A stretch of 64,000 nt of DNA from Phycisphaerales bacterium (GTDB taxonomy: Bacteria; Planctomycetota; Phycisphaerae; Phycisphaerales; UBA1924), in the NCBI GenBank assembly GCA_022072615.1, contig JAJVHS010000010.1, forward strand, positions 48,885-112,884, written 5' to 3'. The stretch's first letter is position 1. Each line of letters starts with the position of its first letter. A program made the position numbers and the translations under genes. Positions 1 through 8,910 of this stretch are shown piece by piece. Under the pieces are notes generated by a model. The model searched no databases. It was not told the DNA's origin and worked only from the letters and a program-made list of their open reading frames with translations.

Positions 1-198
1 GCGGCTGATCTGGAGGCGGTCCATGACGTCGTCGGTGCACAGCGGCTCGTCGGTGATGTAGAGCAGCGCGTGGACCTCGGCCATGGTCCTGCTGATGCCC
101 CAGACGACGCCCATCTGGCCCCAAGCGGCGACGAAGCGATCCTGGGCCTCGAGCAGCGTGTTGGATTCGCCGGGCGTGTCCTTTGGGGCTGGTGCCAC
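1..198 (-). CDS. GbsR/MarR-family transcriptional regulator, N-terminal part (cut by window edge)
   Basis: The minus strand reads in frame from a GTG at 198 to the window edge, giving 66 residues. From about residue 18 it has the typical GbsR-like start: RFVAAWGQMGVVWGISRTMA, then EVHALLYITDEPL and a start of the recognition helix (DRLQISR). The family comprises winged-helix regulators that often control compatible-solute uptake or membrane functions, mostly as repressors. The frame has an in-frame stop upstream and no ATG before the GTG, so the GTG is the likely start, although no strong ribosome site is seen. The 370 bases upstream carry three inverted repeats (listed separately). The target genes are not visible here. 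Confidence 0.72.
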   Translation of the reverse strand, partial: MAPAPKDTPGESNTLLEAQDRFVAAWGQMGVVWGISRTMAEVHALLYITDEPLCTDDVMDRLQISR

Positions 199-237
199 GG
201 GGAAGTATGAGGGGGCTGGCGGGGCGAATCCATCGAA

Positions 238-257
238 GTTTCAGAAATCACTGAAAC
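238..257. promoter_or_regulatory. Inverted repeat upstream of the GbsR-like gene
   Basis: GTTTCAG (238-244) and CTGAAAC (251-257) form a perfect 7-base inverted repeat with a 6-base spacer, 40 bases before the GTG of the regulator. Size and position fit an operator for a dimeric winged-helix protein, perhaps autoregulation. This is inference only. Confidence 0.35.
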
Positions 258-264
258 CGAAAGG

Positions 265-305
265 AAAAAAAACAGGCGGCGAGGCACCGAAGCACACTCG
301 CCGCC
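265..305 (-). terminator. Rho-independent terminator-like hairpin in the leader of the GbsR-like gene
   Basis: On the minus strand a 9-bp GC-rich stem (arms at 297-305 and 275-283, GGCGGCGAG on the plus strand) closes a loop containing CTTCGG, and is followed by TG and eight T residues (265-272). No coding gene on the minus strand ends here. It lies between topA (plus) and the regulator, so it either ends a short transcript or lies inside the leader of the regulator mRNA. Confidence 0.55.
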
Positions 306-336
306 CTTCCGGGGGCAAAGGAATTCATCTGCCTCC

Positions 337-358
337 TACCTCGTGTTGACACGAGGTA
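337..358. promoter_or_regulatory. Perfect 9-bp palindrome, candidate operator
   Basis: TACCTCGTG (337-345) and CACGAGGTA (350-358) are perfect inverted arms around TTGA. A TTGACA hexamer (346-351) overlaps the spacer and right arm. There is no T-run, so a protein-binding site is likelier than a terminator. It lies in the divergent region between topA and the regulator gene. Confidence 0.4.
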
Positions 359-569
359 TAGAAGCGCCGGGACTATATCGGAGGCGGATATCCCGTGCAA
401 GCGTATCGGCACAGAAACTGATTGTGATTGTGCACAACTGGCGATGTTTGGATTTTGTTTTGGGTCCCGCACTTGACATGGCGATCAAGCATCCCTTTCC
501 TGTCGCCCGAGGAATGATGCTCGGCGGCGGCTGGGCGGCACCGCAGAGGAGGCTCGTCGCACCTTTCTT

Positions 570-3467
570 ATGGCCAAGAACAGCTCGTCAACATCGGCGG
601 TGGCAAAGGGTTCGGGGGGGCGTTCGGCTCGGGGCGGGAGAACGATCAAGTCGTTCAGCTATTCCGCCGGGGCCGCCAAGGGGAAGGACTTGGTCATCGT
701 CGAATCGCCGGCGAAGGCCAAGACCATTAATAAGTACCTCGGGCAGCAGTACCTGGTGATGGCGAGCGTGGGCCACGTCCGCGACCTGCCGAGCAAAGAG
801 AAGAGGCAGGCGGCCGACCCCGCCGCTCCCAAGCCCGCCAAGGGCAAGGCCAAGACGAAGGTTGCTCGGTCGCCGGTCCCCGGCGTGGACCTCGAGCACG
901 ACTTCAAGCCCACGTACGAGGTACTGCCGGGCAAGGAGAAGGTCGTCAGCGACCTGAAGCGGGCCGCCAAGGACGCGATGACGACGGGCGGCAACGTCTG
1001 GTTCGCGACGGACTTGGACCGCGAGGGAGAGGCGATCGCGTGGCACCTGGCGCAGGAACTGGGCATCGGGTCCAAGGACGCCAAGCGGGTGATCTTCCCG
1101 GCGATCACCAAGAGCGAGATCGAACGCGCGTTCCAGCATCCGCACCCGATCGATGAGGATCGCGTCAACGCGCAGCAGGCGCGGCGGATCGTCGACCGGA
1201 TCGTGGGATACCAGGTTTCGCCGCTGCTGTGGAAGAAGGTGGCTCGCGGGCTTTCCGCGGGGCGCGTGCAGAGCGTGGCGGTGCGGCTGGTGGTCGAGCG
1301 CGAGCGTGAGATCCGGGCGTTCGTGCCCGATGAATCGTGGCAGATCCTCGCCGACTTCTCGCTGTCGGCGGCCGATGCGCAGCGGCTGGCGCCGCTGTGG
1401 GCGGGGTTCCTCGCGACCAAGGACGAGAAGGGCAACACGCCGTCGCTCAAGGCGCAGAACGCGTGGCTGGGCGCGCACGGCGGGATCCGCGGCGAACTGG
1501 TCGAGATCGGCGGCGAGAAGTTCGATCTGACCACGACCGGAAAGTCCGACAACGCCGTCAAGGACGACCGTTTCGCGACGGCGATGGCCTCGGACCGGAC
1601 GGCCCAGGTCTCGGCGATCGCGCACGCGGCGGGGCTGTCGAACGTCAAGGGATGGGTGACCGAGGACCCGACGGCGAGGGGACCGGCCCGGTGGCAGCGG
1701 ACGGTGACGGGGACGATCGACCCGAGCACGGCGTACCGGATCGACTCGATCGAGACGAAGCGGACGTCGGTGCGGCCCGCGGGCCCGTTCATCACGTCGA
1801 CGCTGCAGCAGGCGGCGGCGAACCGCCTGGGCTTCGGCGCGCAGCGGACGATGCGGGCGGCGCAGCAGCTCTACGAGGGCGTCGACATCCCCGGCGAGGG
1901 CCCGGTGGGGTTGATCACGTACATGCGTACGGACTCGACGCACCTGTCGGGCGAAGCGATCGACATGGCGAGGGGGTACATCGAGAAGGCCTTCGGCGCC
2001 AAGTACGTCCCGGAAAAGCCGAACTTCTTCGCGTCTTCGAACAAGGCGGCGCAGGAAGCGCACGAGGCGATCCGTCCGACGAGCGTGAACCATCCGCCGT
2101 CGAAGGTGAAGAACGCGCTGACGGCCGACCAGTTCCGCCTGTACCAGCTTGTCTGGGACCGGTTCATCGCGTGCCAGATGGTGAGCGCGCAGTGGGACGC
2201 GACGACGGTCCTGATCAGGGGCGGCCGCGGCGGCACGATGCCCGATGGCCGGAAGATCGGCGAGCTGACGTTCAAGGCGACGGGGCGCACGCTGGTGTTC
2301 GACGGCTTCTACAAGGTGACCGGCGTCCCCGGCGCGGCGGAGGAGCAGACGCTGCCCGCGCTCGAAAAGGGCCGGGCGATGCATCCGTTCGGCGTGGAGG
2401 TGAACCAGAAGTTCAGCTCGCCGCCTCCGCGGTACTCCGAGGCGTCGCTGATCAAGATGCTCGAGAGCGAGGGCATCGGCCGGCCGTCGACGTACGCGTC
2501 GATCATCGGCGTGATCCAGGAGCGCAACTACGTCGAGCAGGTCGACCGGCGTTTCTACGCGACGGACCTTGGCGAGGTGGTGACCGACAAACTCGTCGAG
2601 GCGTTCCCCGAGATCATGGACGTGGGCTACACGCGGGACATGGAGCAGCAGCTCGACAAGGTGGAAGACGAGCACCTTGACTGGGTGGACATGCTGCACA
2701 GGTTCTACGGGCCGTTCAAGAAGAGCCTGGCGCACGCGATGGAAACGCTGACGCACGCCAAGGCCGAGACGGTGCCCGCGCCGAAGGAATACACCTGCCC
2801 CAAGTGCGAGCAGGAGGGCCGCGGCAAGTCGCCGCTGGTGTACCGGTTCGGCAAGAACGGCCGGTTCCTCTCGTGCTCGCTGTACCCGACGTGCAACTAC
2901 GCGAGCCCGGTCGATCGCGAGGGCAGGCCGCGGCCCGCGGCGGACACCGTGAACATCGCGTGCCCCAAGTGCGGCGGGCCGATGACGCGGCGGACCGGAC
3001 GGTTCGGGCCGTTCCTGGGCTGCGCGCGGTACGGCGACAAGACGAGCCCCTGCGACGGCATCCTCAACATCGACCGCAAGGGCCACGTGGTGGCGCCGAG
3101 CACGCCGCCCCTGGTGACGGAGCTGCCGTGCCCAACGTGCGAGGCGCCGATGAACCTGCGCGGCGGCGTGCGTGGTCCGTGGCTGGGCTGCTCGAGGTTC
3201 CCCAAGTGCCGCGGGCGGGGGAAGTGGGCGGAGCTCCCGGAAGAGAAGCAGAAGGCGCTCGAGAAGGCGCTGTTCGAGCACGAGAAGGCAAACCCGGTGA
3301 AGGTGATCCGCACGCTCGACGGCAAGCCGCTGACGGATTCCAAGGGCAAGCCGCTGCCGACGGCCCCGACGGTAGATGTGCTCGCGGGCAAGGGCGATTC
3401 AGCGAGCGGTGAAGGCAGTACGAGCGGGGAGACGTTCGAGAGCGTGGCGGATGAGGTGGGGGTTTGA
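570..3467 (+). CDS. topA: DNA topoisomerase I (type IA)
   Basis: This enzyme relaxes negatively supercoiled DNA by a single-strand break with a 5'-phosphotyrosine link. The 965-residue protein has a Ser/Gly-rich N-terminal extension of about 38 residues, then a TOPRIM domain (VIVESPAKAKTI at 42-53, ATDLDREGEAIAWHL at 146-160). The catalytic Tyr is residue 451 in GLITYMRTDS. The strand-passage core follows to about 720. Three C-terminal zinc-ribbon-like units start near residues 743, 798 and 854 (CPKC, CPKC, CPTC). Length fits topA with zinc ribbons. It is monocistronic here. The stop codon is the first part of a tandem octamer repeat. Confidence 0.97.
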   Translation: MAKNSSSTSAVAKGSGGRSARGGRTIKSFSYSAGAAKGKDLVIVESPAKAKTINKYLGQQYLVMASVGHVRDLPSKEKRQAADPAAPKPAKGKAKTKVARSPVPGVDLEHDFKPTYEVLPGKEKVVSDLKRAAKDAMTTGGNVWFATDLDREGEAIAWHLAQELGIGSKDAKRVIFPAITKSEIERAFQHPHPIDEDRVNAQQARRIVDRIVGYQVSPLLWKKVARGLSAGRVQSVAVRLVVEREREIRAFVPDESWQILADFSLSAADAQRLAPLWAGFLATKDEKGNTPSLKAQNAWLGAHGGIRGELVEIGGEKFDLTTTGKSDNAVKDDRFATAMASDRTAQVSAIAHAAGLSNVKGWVTEDPTARGPARWQRTVTGTIDPSTAYRIDSIETKRTSVRPAGPFITSTLQQAAANRLGFGAQRTMRAAQQLYEGVDIPGEGPVGLITYMRTDSTHLSGEAIDMARGYIEKAFGAKYVPEKPNFFASSNKAAQEAHEAIRPTSVNHPPSKVKNALTADQFRLYQLVWDRFIACQMVSAQWDATTVLIRGGRGGTMPDGRKIGELTFKATGRTLVFDGFYKVTGVPGAAEEQTLPALEKGRAMHPFGVEVNQKFSSPPPRYSEASLIKMLESEGIGRPSTYASIIGVIQERNYVEQVDRRFYATDLGEVVTDKLVEAFPEIMDVGYTRDMEQQLDKVEDEHLDWVDMLHRFYGPFKKSLAHAMETLTHAKAETVPAPKEYTCPKCEQEGRGKSPLVYRFGKNGRFLSCSLYPTCNYASPVDREGRPRPAADTVNIACPKCGGPMTRRTGRFGPFLGCARYGDKTSPCDGILNIDRKGHVVAPSTPPLVTELPCPTCEAPMNLRGGVRGPWLGCSRFPKCRGRGKWAELPEEKQKALEKALFEHEKANPVKVIRTLDGKPLTDSKGKPLPTAPTVDVLAGKGDSASGEGSTSGETFESVADEVGV

Positions 3468-3513
3468 CGGTGAGACGGTGAGACGGTGAGACGGTGAGAC
3501 GGTGAGACGGTGA
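3466..3513. repeat. Six tandem copies of GACGGTGA
   Basis: Six exact head-to-tail copies of the 8-mer GACGGTGA begin inside the topA stop codon (TGA at 3465-3467). A degenerate version (GGTGAGACGTGAG) occurs near 4931, again just beyond the 3' end of the ankyrin sequence. Confidence 0.9.
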
Positions 3514-3518
3514 GGATC

Positions 3519-3589
3519 GTCCACCATGCCCGCGTTCGTTCAAAGCCGCGATCGCGGCTTTGATGGCGTCGGTGAATTGCCTTGGATGC
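3519..3589 (-). pseudogene. Degenerate copy of the 3' end of the ankyrin-repeat gene
   Basis: About 71 bases resemble 4948-5017, the 3' end and flank of the ankyrin gene. Both begin GTCCACCAT, share AAGCCGCGATCGCGG and GATGGCGTCG, and end TTGGATGC. Read on the minus strand this copy gives FTDAIKAAIAAL, against VIDAIESAIAAS in the intact gene. No further ankyrin sequence is visible upstream, so it is a remnant or a duplicated gene end. The rest of 3468-3778 holds the octamer array and no recognisable gene. Confidence 0.5.
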
Positions 3590-3778
3590 TGCACGGAGCG
3601 TCGGCATTTCCGACTCCGCGGCTTGCGTGCGTCGGAAACATTCGCTGTCACCGCTCGTTGAGAAGCATGCGTACCGGCGCCATGAACGAGCTATTTTGCG
3701 CGCTGGTCGCAGACCACCACAACCGATTGAACTCTTGCCACGAATAGGCTTTCGCGAGGTCGCGCGGAAGGACTACGT

Positions 3779-4903
3779 ATGCGCACGAGGATTTCGGCGT
3801 TCGCCGCGGCGGCCGCGAGCCTGGCGGTCGGCGTGCCGGTTGCCCGATCTGACCAGTCGTTCACGCTCTTGCCGCACGCGCCCGGCATGACCCGCTCGGC
3901 CAGCACCGGTATTTCCGGCGACGGACGTACGGTGGTTGGTGTTTCGCACTTCGGAACCGGAAGCTACGCGCCTTCGAAAGCGTTTCGATGGACCGCGGGC
4001 GGCGGGCTGTCGGTGCTCCCGATGCCCGATGGCACGTACCGGGCGAGCGCTAGCGCCGTCTCAAACGACGGGTCGGTGATCACCGGTACTTTCTCTCGCG
4101 AGATCCTCCCATTTGAGGTACCGGAGGCGTACCGCTGGTCGGCCGGCGACGGGACGAGCATCCTGCCCACGCTTTCGAACGCCACGAATCCGCATCGCAC
4201 GGGACTCGGAGTGTCCGGTGACGGACGACTGGTAGTCGGTCAAGGACGCAACAACGTCAACAAGGCTCGCGCGGTGTACTGGGATGGAGTCTCGACGCCC
4301 GTCGCATTCCTGCCGGGGATTCTGGGCAGCGGGCAGGCAAGCCGCGCTTCGGCCGACGGCAGTGTGCTGGGGGGAACGACGGGTTACGGGATCTTCCGTT
4401 GGTCGGCGTCGGAAGGCTACAGAGGAGTTCCTCCGAAAGACGAGTGGTACAGCGTTGAACTTGGGGGCATGTCCGACAATGGTGAGGTGATCGCGGCAAA
4501 TGCCCGAGGGTATGGATTTCGCCTCGCCTATCGATGGACACAGGAGACGGGATACGTCACGCTGCCCCTGTTTGCGAACTGGAAGAATTCGCGAGCGACC
4601 GATGTCACGCCAGGCGGAAATGTCATCGTGGGGGAACTCCTCCCCGAGAGTGAGAACCCCGGCCAGGCCTTTTACTGGTCCCAGACCACCGGCACGGTCT
4701 ATCTGCGTTCACTCCTGTACCCATCTGTTCCTGATGACTGGACGCTCATCCGGGCAACCGGCGTCTCGGACGACGGCCTCACAGTGACAGGGGTCGCCAC
4801 ACGAAACGGCGAGGTGCGGGCGTTCGTTGCGACCATACCCGCAACGCCGTCGCTCGCCCTATTGGGAGTTGCGGGCGTTTGCTCACGTCGCCGCGCGCGA
4901 TGA
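3779..4903 (+). CDS. HAF-repeat exoprotein with PEP-CTERM-like tail
   Basis: The product has 374 residues with a signal peptide (MRTRISAFAAAAASLAVGVP). About six repeats follow of the kind SGDGRTVVGVSHFG and SNDGSVITGTF, alternating with AFRWTAGGG and AYRWSAGDG. This matches the HAF-type extracellular repeat, thought to fold as a beta-propeller. The C-terminus (ATPSLALLGVAGV followed by CSRRRAR) looks like a degenerate PEP-CTERM signal: a short hydrophobic stretch and an Arg-rich end, with ATP in place of PEP. The ATG has a GGAAGGA ribosome site seven bases upstream. Export and surface attachment are inferred and no enzymatic role is suggested. A second HAF protein (10177) carries a different sorting tag. 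Confidence 0.75.
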   Translation: MRTRISAFAAAAASLAVGVPVARSDQSFTLLPHAPGMTRSASTGISGDGRTVVGVSHFGTGSYAPSKAFRWTAGGGLSVLPMPDGTYRASASAVSNDGSVITGTFSREILPFEVPEAYRWSAGDGTSILPTLSNATNPHRTGLGVSGDGRLVVGQGRNNVNKARAVYWDGVSTPVAFLPGILGSGQASRASADGSVLGGTTGYGIFRWSASEGYRGVPPKDEWYSVELGGMSDNGEVIAANARGYGFRLAYRWTQETGYVTLPLFANWKNSRATDVTPGGNVIVGELLPESENPGQAFYWSQTTGTVYLRSLLYPSVPDDWTLIRATGVSDDGLTVTGVATRNGEVRAFVATIPATPSLALLGVAGVCSRRRAR

Positions 4904-4955
4904 TAAAGACAAGTTAAGCGAATGAGGGCCGGTGAGACGTGAGAAGCGTCCACCA

Positions 4956-6587
4956 TCACCGCTTTCTGCTCGAAGCCGCGATCGCGGATTCGATGGCGTC
5001 GATCACGCGTTGGATGCCCGGTCGCTGCTTGGGCTTGGCCCGGGGCAGCGCCTTGCGAGCGTATTCAAGCGCGGTCTTGCCCTTGCTGCACTTGAGTGTG
5101 GGATCGGCTCCGTGCTCCAGCAGCGCCAGGTGGATTTCGCCGTCGTCGTAGCGCTGGCACATGAGAGGCGTGCCGCCGGTGGGGATGCGGGGGTCGGGGG
5201 AGGCCTTGTACCGGCGGTTGGGATCAGCGCCGGGCTTGAGCAGGGCGAGGATCACGCGGGCGAACTGGCTGCGCTCGCCAGGGGTTTCGCTTGTCGCGTG
5301 CGCAGCGTAGCGACCGACGGCAAATTGCAGCGGCGAATTGCCATCGCCATCGGCGGCGTCGATCTTCGCCCCGCGCTCGATCAGGAGCGCCACCACCTGC
5401 GGTGAAGGCGCCTGCCTGACGTACGACGGATCACCGTCGTCGGCGAGGTAGTGGAGCGGGCGCCGGCCTCCGAGCCCGGGGAGATTGGGATCGCCATCGT
5501 GCTCGAGCATGAGCCTGATGTTGTCGAGCCGGCGCTGGAAACCAACCGCCGAATGGATCGGCGCATGGTCCATGGAGTTCTTGGCGTTGGGGCTCGCGCC
5601 TCGCTCGAGGAGCATGCGAACCACGTCAGCCGGGCCGGTGGACGCGAGCAGCAACGGAGTGGCTCGGCTGCCGCCGGGCGCCTTGACATCCACTCCGGCC
5701 TTGATGAGGTCGCGAGCGAGGCCGTAGTTTGGTCCTTGGAACCCGGTCGCACCGCACGCCTTCATCAGCGTGGTGTTACCGTCAGCGTCGCGAGCGTGCA
5801 GATCGAGACCGGCCTTGATGTACGCTCGGAGGTTGAAATCGTCCGAGTTCATGTCGAACTTCGGGTTTGCTGGTTTGGGATTCTCGGGCTTGCGGCGGGC
5901 GGGCTCGGCCGGACGCTCGACGATGTGTTTCCGCGTCGGAGGTTTCCACCCTTCCTGGGTCACAACGCCGAGGTCTTCCGTATCGCCGCTCTGATAGCCG
6001 AAACCCACGCCGCGGAAGTCGCGACCGCCCAGCAGGCGTTTGCGGTTCACCTTGTCGAGCGCGTGGCGCACGAGCAGACCGCAGTACGCGAGCGTGACGC
6101 CGGAATAGATGTCATCCGGCGCCTGGGGACGGTCGAGGTCCTTGATGTCACCCGGACCGATGTTGCACGCCCGCTGCACGTCGCGGAGCACCGTCGGAAC
6201 GAACTCGAGCGGGAAGCGCTTGAGACCGGCTTTCTCGGCGAGCTTGGAGAGATTCCAGTCGTCGGAGCAGGCCCACTGGCCGTCCTTGGTGTGAAATGAA
6301 CGGCTTCCGACGAAGTAGGTGAACGGGTCATTGAGCTCGATCTCGGGCACATAGAACCACAGCCCGGCGATATCGTCCTCGAGCAGGAATTTCGCGATCA
6401 CGCGATCAACCCATTTCGCCAGAGGCGTAATGTCCCGGTCCCACGGAACCTTGCGGAGCGCGGCTCGCCATGGCGCGGCTTTCTTCGGCGGCAGCGCCGC
6501 GAGAAACTGATCGATGCCCTTGGCGATCGCCGGTGGACGGACGGCCCAGGCGGTGGTGTGCTTATGTACGATGGATTCCCAATGCAT
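4956..6587 (-). CDS. Ankyrin-repeat protein with unassigned N-terminal domain
   Basis: The product has 543 residues. Residues 1 to about 240 form a soluble domain I do not recognise (LWFYVPEIELNDPFTYFVGS, GFGYQSGDTEDLGVV). A proline-rich linker (RRKPENPKPANPKF) comes next. From about residue 265 there are five or six ankyrin repeats: DADGNTTLMKACG, SRATPLLLAST, ADVVRMLLERGASPNAKN, GRRPLHYLADDGD, VVALLIERGAKIDAADGDGN, HLALLEHGADPTLKCSKGKT. There is no signal peptide, so it is probably a cytoplasmic interaction protein. Its last 15 or so codons and 3' flank are repeated in degenerate form at 3519-3589. The partner is unknown. Confidence 0.75.
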   Translation of the reverse strand: MHWESIVHKHTTAWAVRPPAIAKGIDQFLAALPPKKAAPWRAALRKVPWDRDITPLAKWVDRVIAKFLLEDDIAGLWFYVPEIELNDPFTYFVGSRSFHTKDGQWACSDDWNLSKLAEKAGLKRFPLEFVPTVLRDVQRACNIGPGDIKDLDRPQAPDDIYSGVTLAYCGLLVRHALDKVNRKRLLGGRDFRGVGFGYQSGDTEDLGVVTQEGWKPPTRKHIVERPAEPARRKPENPKPANPKFDMNSDDFNLRAYIKAGLDLHARDADGNTTLMKACGATGFQGPNYGLARDLIKAGVDVKAPGGSRATPLLLASTGPADVVRMLLERGASPNAKNSMDHAPIHSAVGFQRRLDNIRLMLEHDGDPNLPGLGGRRPLHYLADDGDPSYVRQAPSPQVVALLIERGAKIDAADGDGNSPLQFAVGRYAAHATSETPGERSQFARVILALLKPGADPNRRYKASPDPRIPTGGTPLMCQRYDDGEIHLALLEHGADPTLKCSKGKTALEYARKALPRAKPKQRPGIQRVIDAIESAIAASSRKR

Positions 6588-6896
6588 TCGGGGAGTATGG
6601 CAACTCGATCACACTTCCGCAACACGGTCGGAGTCGGCGGTTTTTGGGCGTGCGGCCTTCTCCCGAGCTTGGCGTGCTCGCGTCATGCCGGCAGCGACGG
6701 AGTAAGCGATTCGCATTTCATCGGCGGCGTGAGCCGCCATTCCTGATAGCATGCGGGACGGTGGAAGAGCGGCGCCAGAGGGTGCAGTCAAGTTTCCCGT
6801 GCCGTATTGCAAGAAAGGCCGGGGTGCGCCCTATTGACGGCCGTGGGTATCCGCGTGAGGTCGTGTGCAGAAGACCGCGCGCCAGGAGAGATTGCC
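6588..6896. other. Intergenic region upstream of the beta-helix protein gene
   Basis: These 309 bases have no credible gene. There is a small hairpin, GGCGGC-GTGA-GCCGCC (about 6722-6737). A GGAGAG ribosome site sits just before the ATG at 6897. No convincing promoter was identified. Confidence 0.5.
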
Positions 6897-8726
6897 ATGT
6901 TCACACGATCTTTACGGGCCCGGCGCCCGCGTTTCGCAATGGGCGTGCTGGTGGTCGTTTCCGCGGCCGGCTTCTCGGACGCGGGCGTGATCCATGTCCG
7001 CGCGGGGCTCGCGACGGGGGCCAACAACGGGGCTTCCTGGGGTGACGCCTACCGCGGGCGCCTGGGGCTCGTGGCGGCGCTGGCGGCGGCGGGCCCGGGC
7101 GACCAGGTGTGGGTTGCGGCGGGCGAGTACGCGCCGGCGGCGGCGGGCGGATCACGCATGGCTTCTTTCATGCTCGAGGACGGCGTCGAGATTCTCGGCG
7201 GGTTTGCGGGACATGAAACCAGCGCGGATCAGCGGGACCCGTTCATCAATTTCACGACGCTGACGGGGGATCTGAACGACAACGACACGGGGCCCGAGTC
7301 CAACACCTGCGACAACGCGGCGCACGTGGTCCGGTCGGTCGGCCGCGACGCGACGGCGGTGATCGACGGGTTCGTGATCGAGGGCGGGTACGCCGCCGAC
7401 TGCGGGAGCATGAATGTTGTGGACCGCGAGGAGGGCGCGGGCATGCTCATCGAGGGAGGCGGGCCGACGGTGAGGCGGTGCTTTTTCCTGATGAATGTCG
7501 CGAGCTGGACTGGGGGCGGCCTGTGCGTGGACGGCGCGGCGCCGGTGCTGGTCGGGTGCGAGTTTGACCGCAACAAGTGCTACGCGTGGGGCGCGGGGGC
7601 GGCGACGATCAACGCGTCGTCCGCGACGTTCGATTCGTGCATCTTCATCGAGAACAGCGGCAACCAGGGCCCGGGGCTGCACGCCGGCGCCCGGTTCGGC
7701 GAGCCTGTTTCTGACGGCGGGACGGTGGCGGTGCGTGGCTGCTGGTTCTTCTCCAACGTGGGCGAGATCGGGGCGGCCAACGGCGGCGCGATGAACGTGT
7801 CCTGGTGCTCGGCGAACGTGGACAACTGCCTGATCGCGAACAACTACGCCAACGGCGGCGGCGGGATCTTCGTGGATGGCGGTAGCCTCGTGGCCGTGAA
7901 TACCGCATTTGCGGGCAACCTGGCGAACGGCGACCTTGGTGACGCGGTGTACCTGCTCGAGGGATCGGCGTCGCTCTCGGGCTGCACTGTCACCGGGCAC
8001 CTGCGGCGCGACAACCAGGGCGATGCGAGCGCGTTCATCGTGCGTGGGGCGATGGACGTGGACAATTGCACGATCGCTCGCAACGGCGGGGCCGACACCG
8101 GCGCGGACTGGGGGGCGGGCGTGTTCGTGATGCAGATGGAGGGCGATCTCAAGGTTCGCAACTCGATCATCTGGGACAATCGGACGTTCAACGGCGGCGG
8201 GCAGCAGGCGGTGGTGACGTTCGCGGGCGGCGGGACGGCACGGTTCGACAATTCGTGCGTGCAGGGGTGGAACGGGTCGCTCACAGGCACGGGCAGCTTC
8301 AATGCAAACCCGCTGCTCGCGGACGTGGACGGGAACGACAACCAGGTCGGCACGACGGATGACAACGTGCGCCTGGTCGGCGGGTCGCCGTGCATCGACC
8401 GCGGCAACAACCTGATCGTCGCGGTTCATGGGCCGACGGACATGGACGGATCGGATCGGTTCATCAACGACGTGGCGGCGGCGGACACGGGCACCGGCGG
8501 CGGCCCGGGCGGCTGCGCGATCATCGACGTGGGCGCGTTCGAGTATCCCGACAGCGCCGCGTGCCCGGCGGACGTGGACTGCTCGGGCTTCGTCGACACC
8601 GAGGACTTTGATCGCTTCGTGCTGCTGTTCGAGGCGGGCGACCCCGCGGCTGATTTCGATCTCTCGGGCTTCGTGGACACGGACGACTTCGATCGATTCG
8701 TTGAATCGTTCGAAGCTGGATGCTGA
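6897..8726 (+). CDS. Secreted parallel beta-helix protein with GC-type dockerin tag
   Basis: From the ATG at 6897 (ribosome site GGAGAG) the protein is 609 residues. It opens with a signal peptide (RPRFAMGVLVVVSAAGFSDA). A Gly/Asn-rich right-handed beta-helix region resembling polymorphic outer-membrane or choice-of-anchor proteins follows: GGFAGHETSADQRD, GGGLCVDGAAPVLVGCEF, GGGIFVDGGSLVAVNTAFAGN, DNCTIARNGGADTG. The end has two EF-hand/dockerin-like repeats (CSGFVDTEDFDRFVLLFEAG, then DLSGFVDTDDFDRFVESFEA) and stops at GC. Surface location is inferred. A longer frame starts at 6807 but lacks a ribosome site. Confidence 0.8.
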   Translation: MFTRSLRARRPRFAMGVLVVVSAAGFSDAGVIHVRAGLATGANNGASWGDAYRGRLGLVAALAAAGPGDQVWVAAGEYAPAAAGGSRMASFMLEDGVEILGGFAGHETSADQRDPFINFTTLTGDLNDNDTGPESNTCDNAAHVVRSVGRDATAVIDGFVIEGGYAADCGSMNVVDREEGAGMLIEGGGPTVRRCFFLMNVASWTGGGLCVDGAAPVLVGCEFDRNKCYAWGAGAATINASSATFDSCIFIENSGNQGPGLHAGARFGEPVSDGGTVAVRGCWFFSNVGEIGAANGGAMNVSWCSANVDNCLIANNYANGGGGIFVDGGSLVAVNTAFAGNLANGDLGDAVYLLEGSASLSGCTVTGHLRRDNQGDASAFIVRGAMDVDNCTIARNGGADTGADWGAGVFVMQMEGDLKVRNSIIWDNRTFNGGGQQAVVTFAGGGTARFDNSCVQGWNGSLTGTGSFNANPLLADVDGNDNQVGTTDDNVRLVGGSPCIDRGNNLIVAVHGPTDMDGSDRFINDVAAADTGTGGGPGGCAIIDVGAFEYPDSAACPADVDCSGFVDTEDFDRFVLLFEAGDPAADFDLSGFVDTDDFDRFVESFEAGC

Positions 8727-8910
8727 GCCACGATCAGCGCTCGGCGTTCCCAAAGAACCGACATTTTCGCGCAGGTGAGATGACTTCTCATGTCGCGCAA
8801 AGCGCCGTGAGTTGCGCAGATCGCCTTGACATTGCTGGTCCGCCGAATGAGGCGGATCATGTCGCCATTGGCGACGGGGTTTGCTTCGGTGGAGCACGAG
8901 GGTCACGCAT

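Noticed and set aside
248..472. Minus-strand 74-codon frame in the 199-569 gap
   Set aside because: Its end encodes the terminator hairpin (Phe run from the T-tract) and no ribosome site is seen; a leader peptide is possible but unsupported.
588..3281. 897-codon open frame antisense to topA
   Set aside because: Arg/His/Leu-rich composition typical of the reverse strand of a GC-rich gene; topA has all family motifs.
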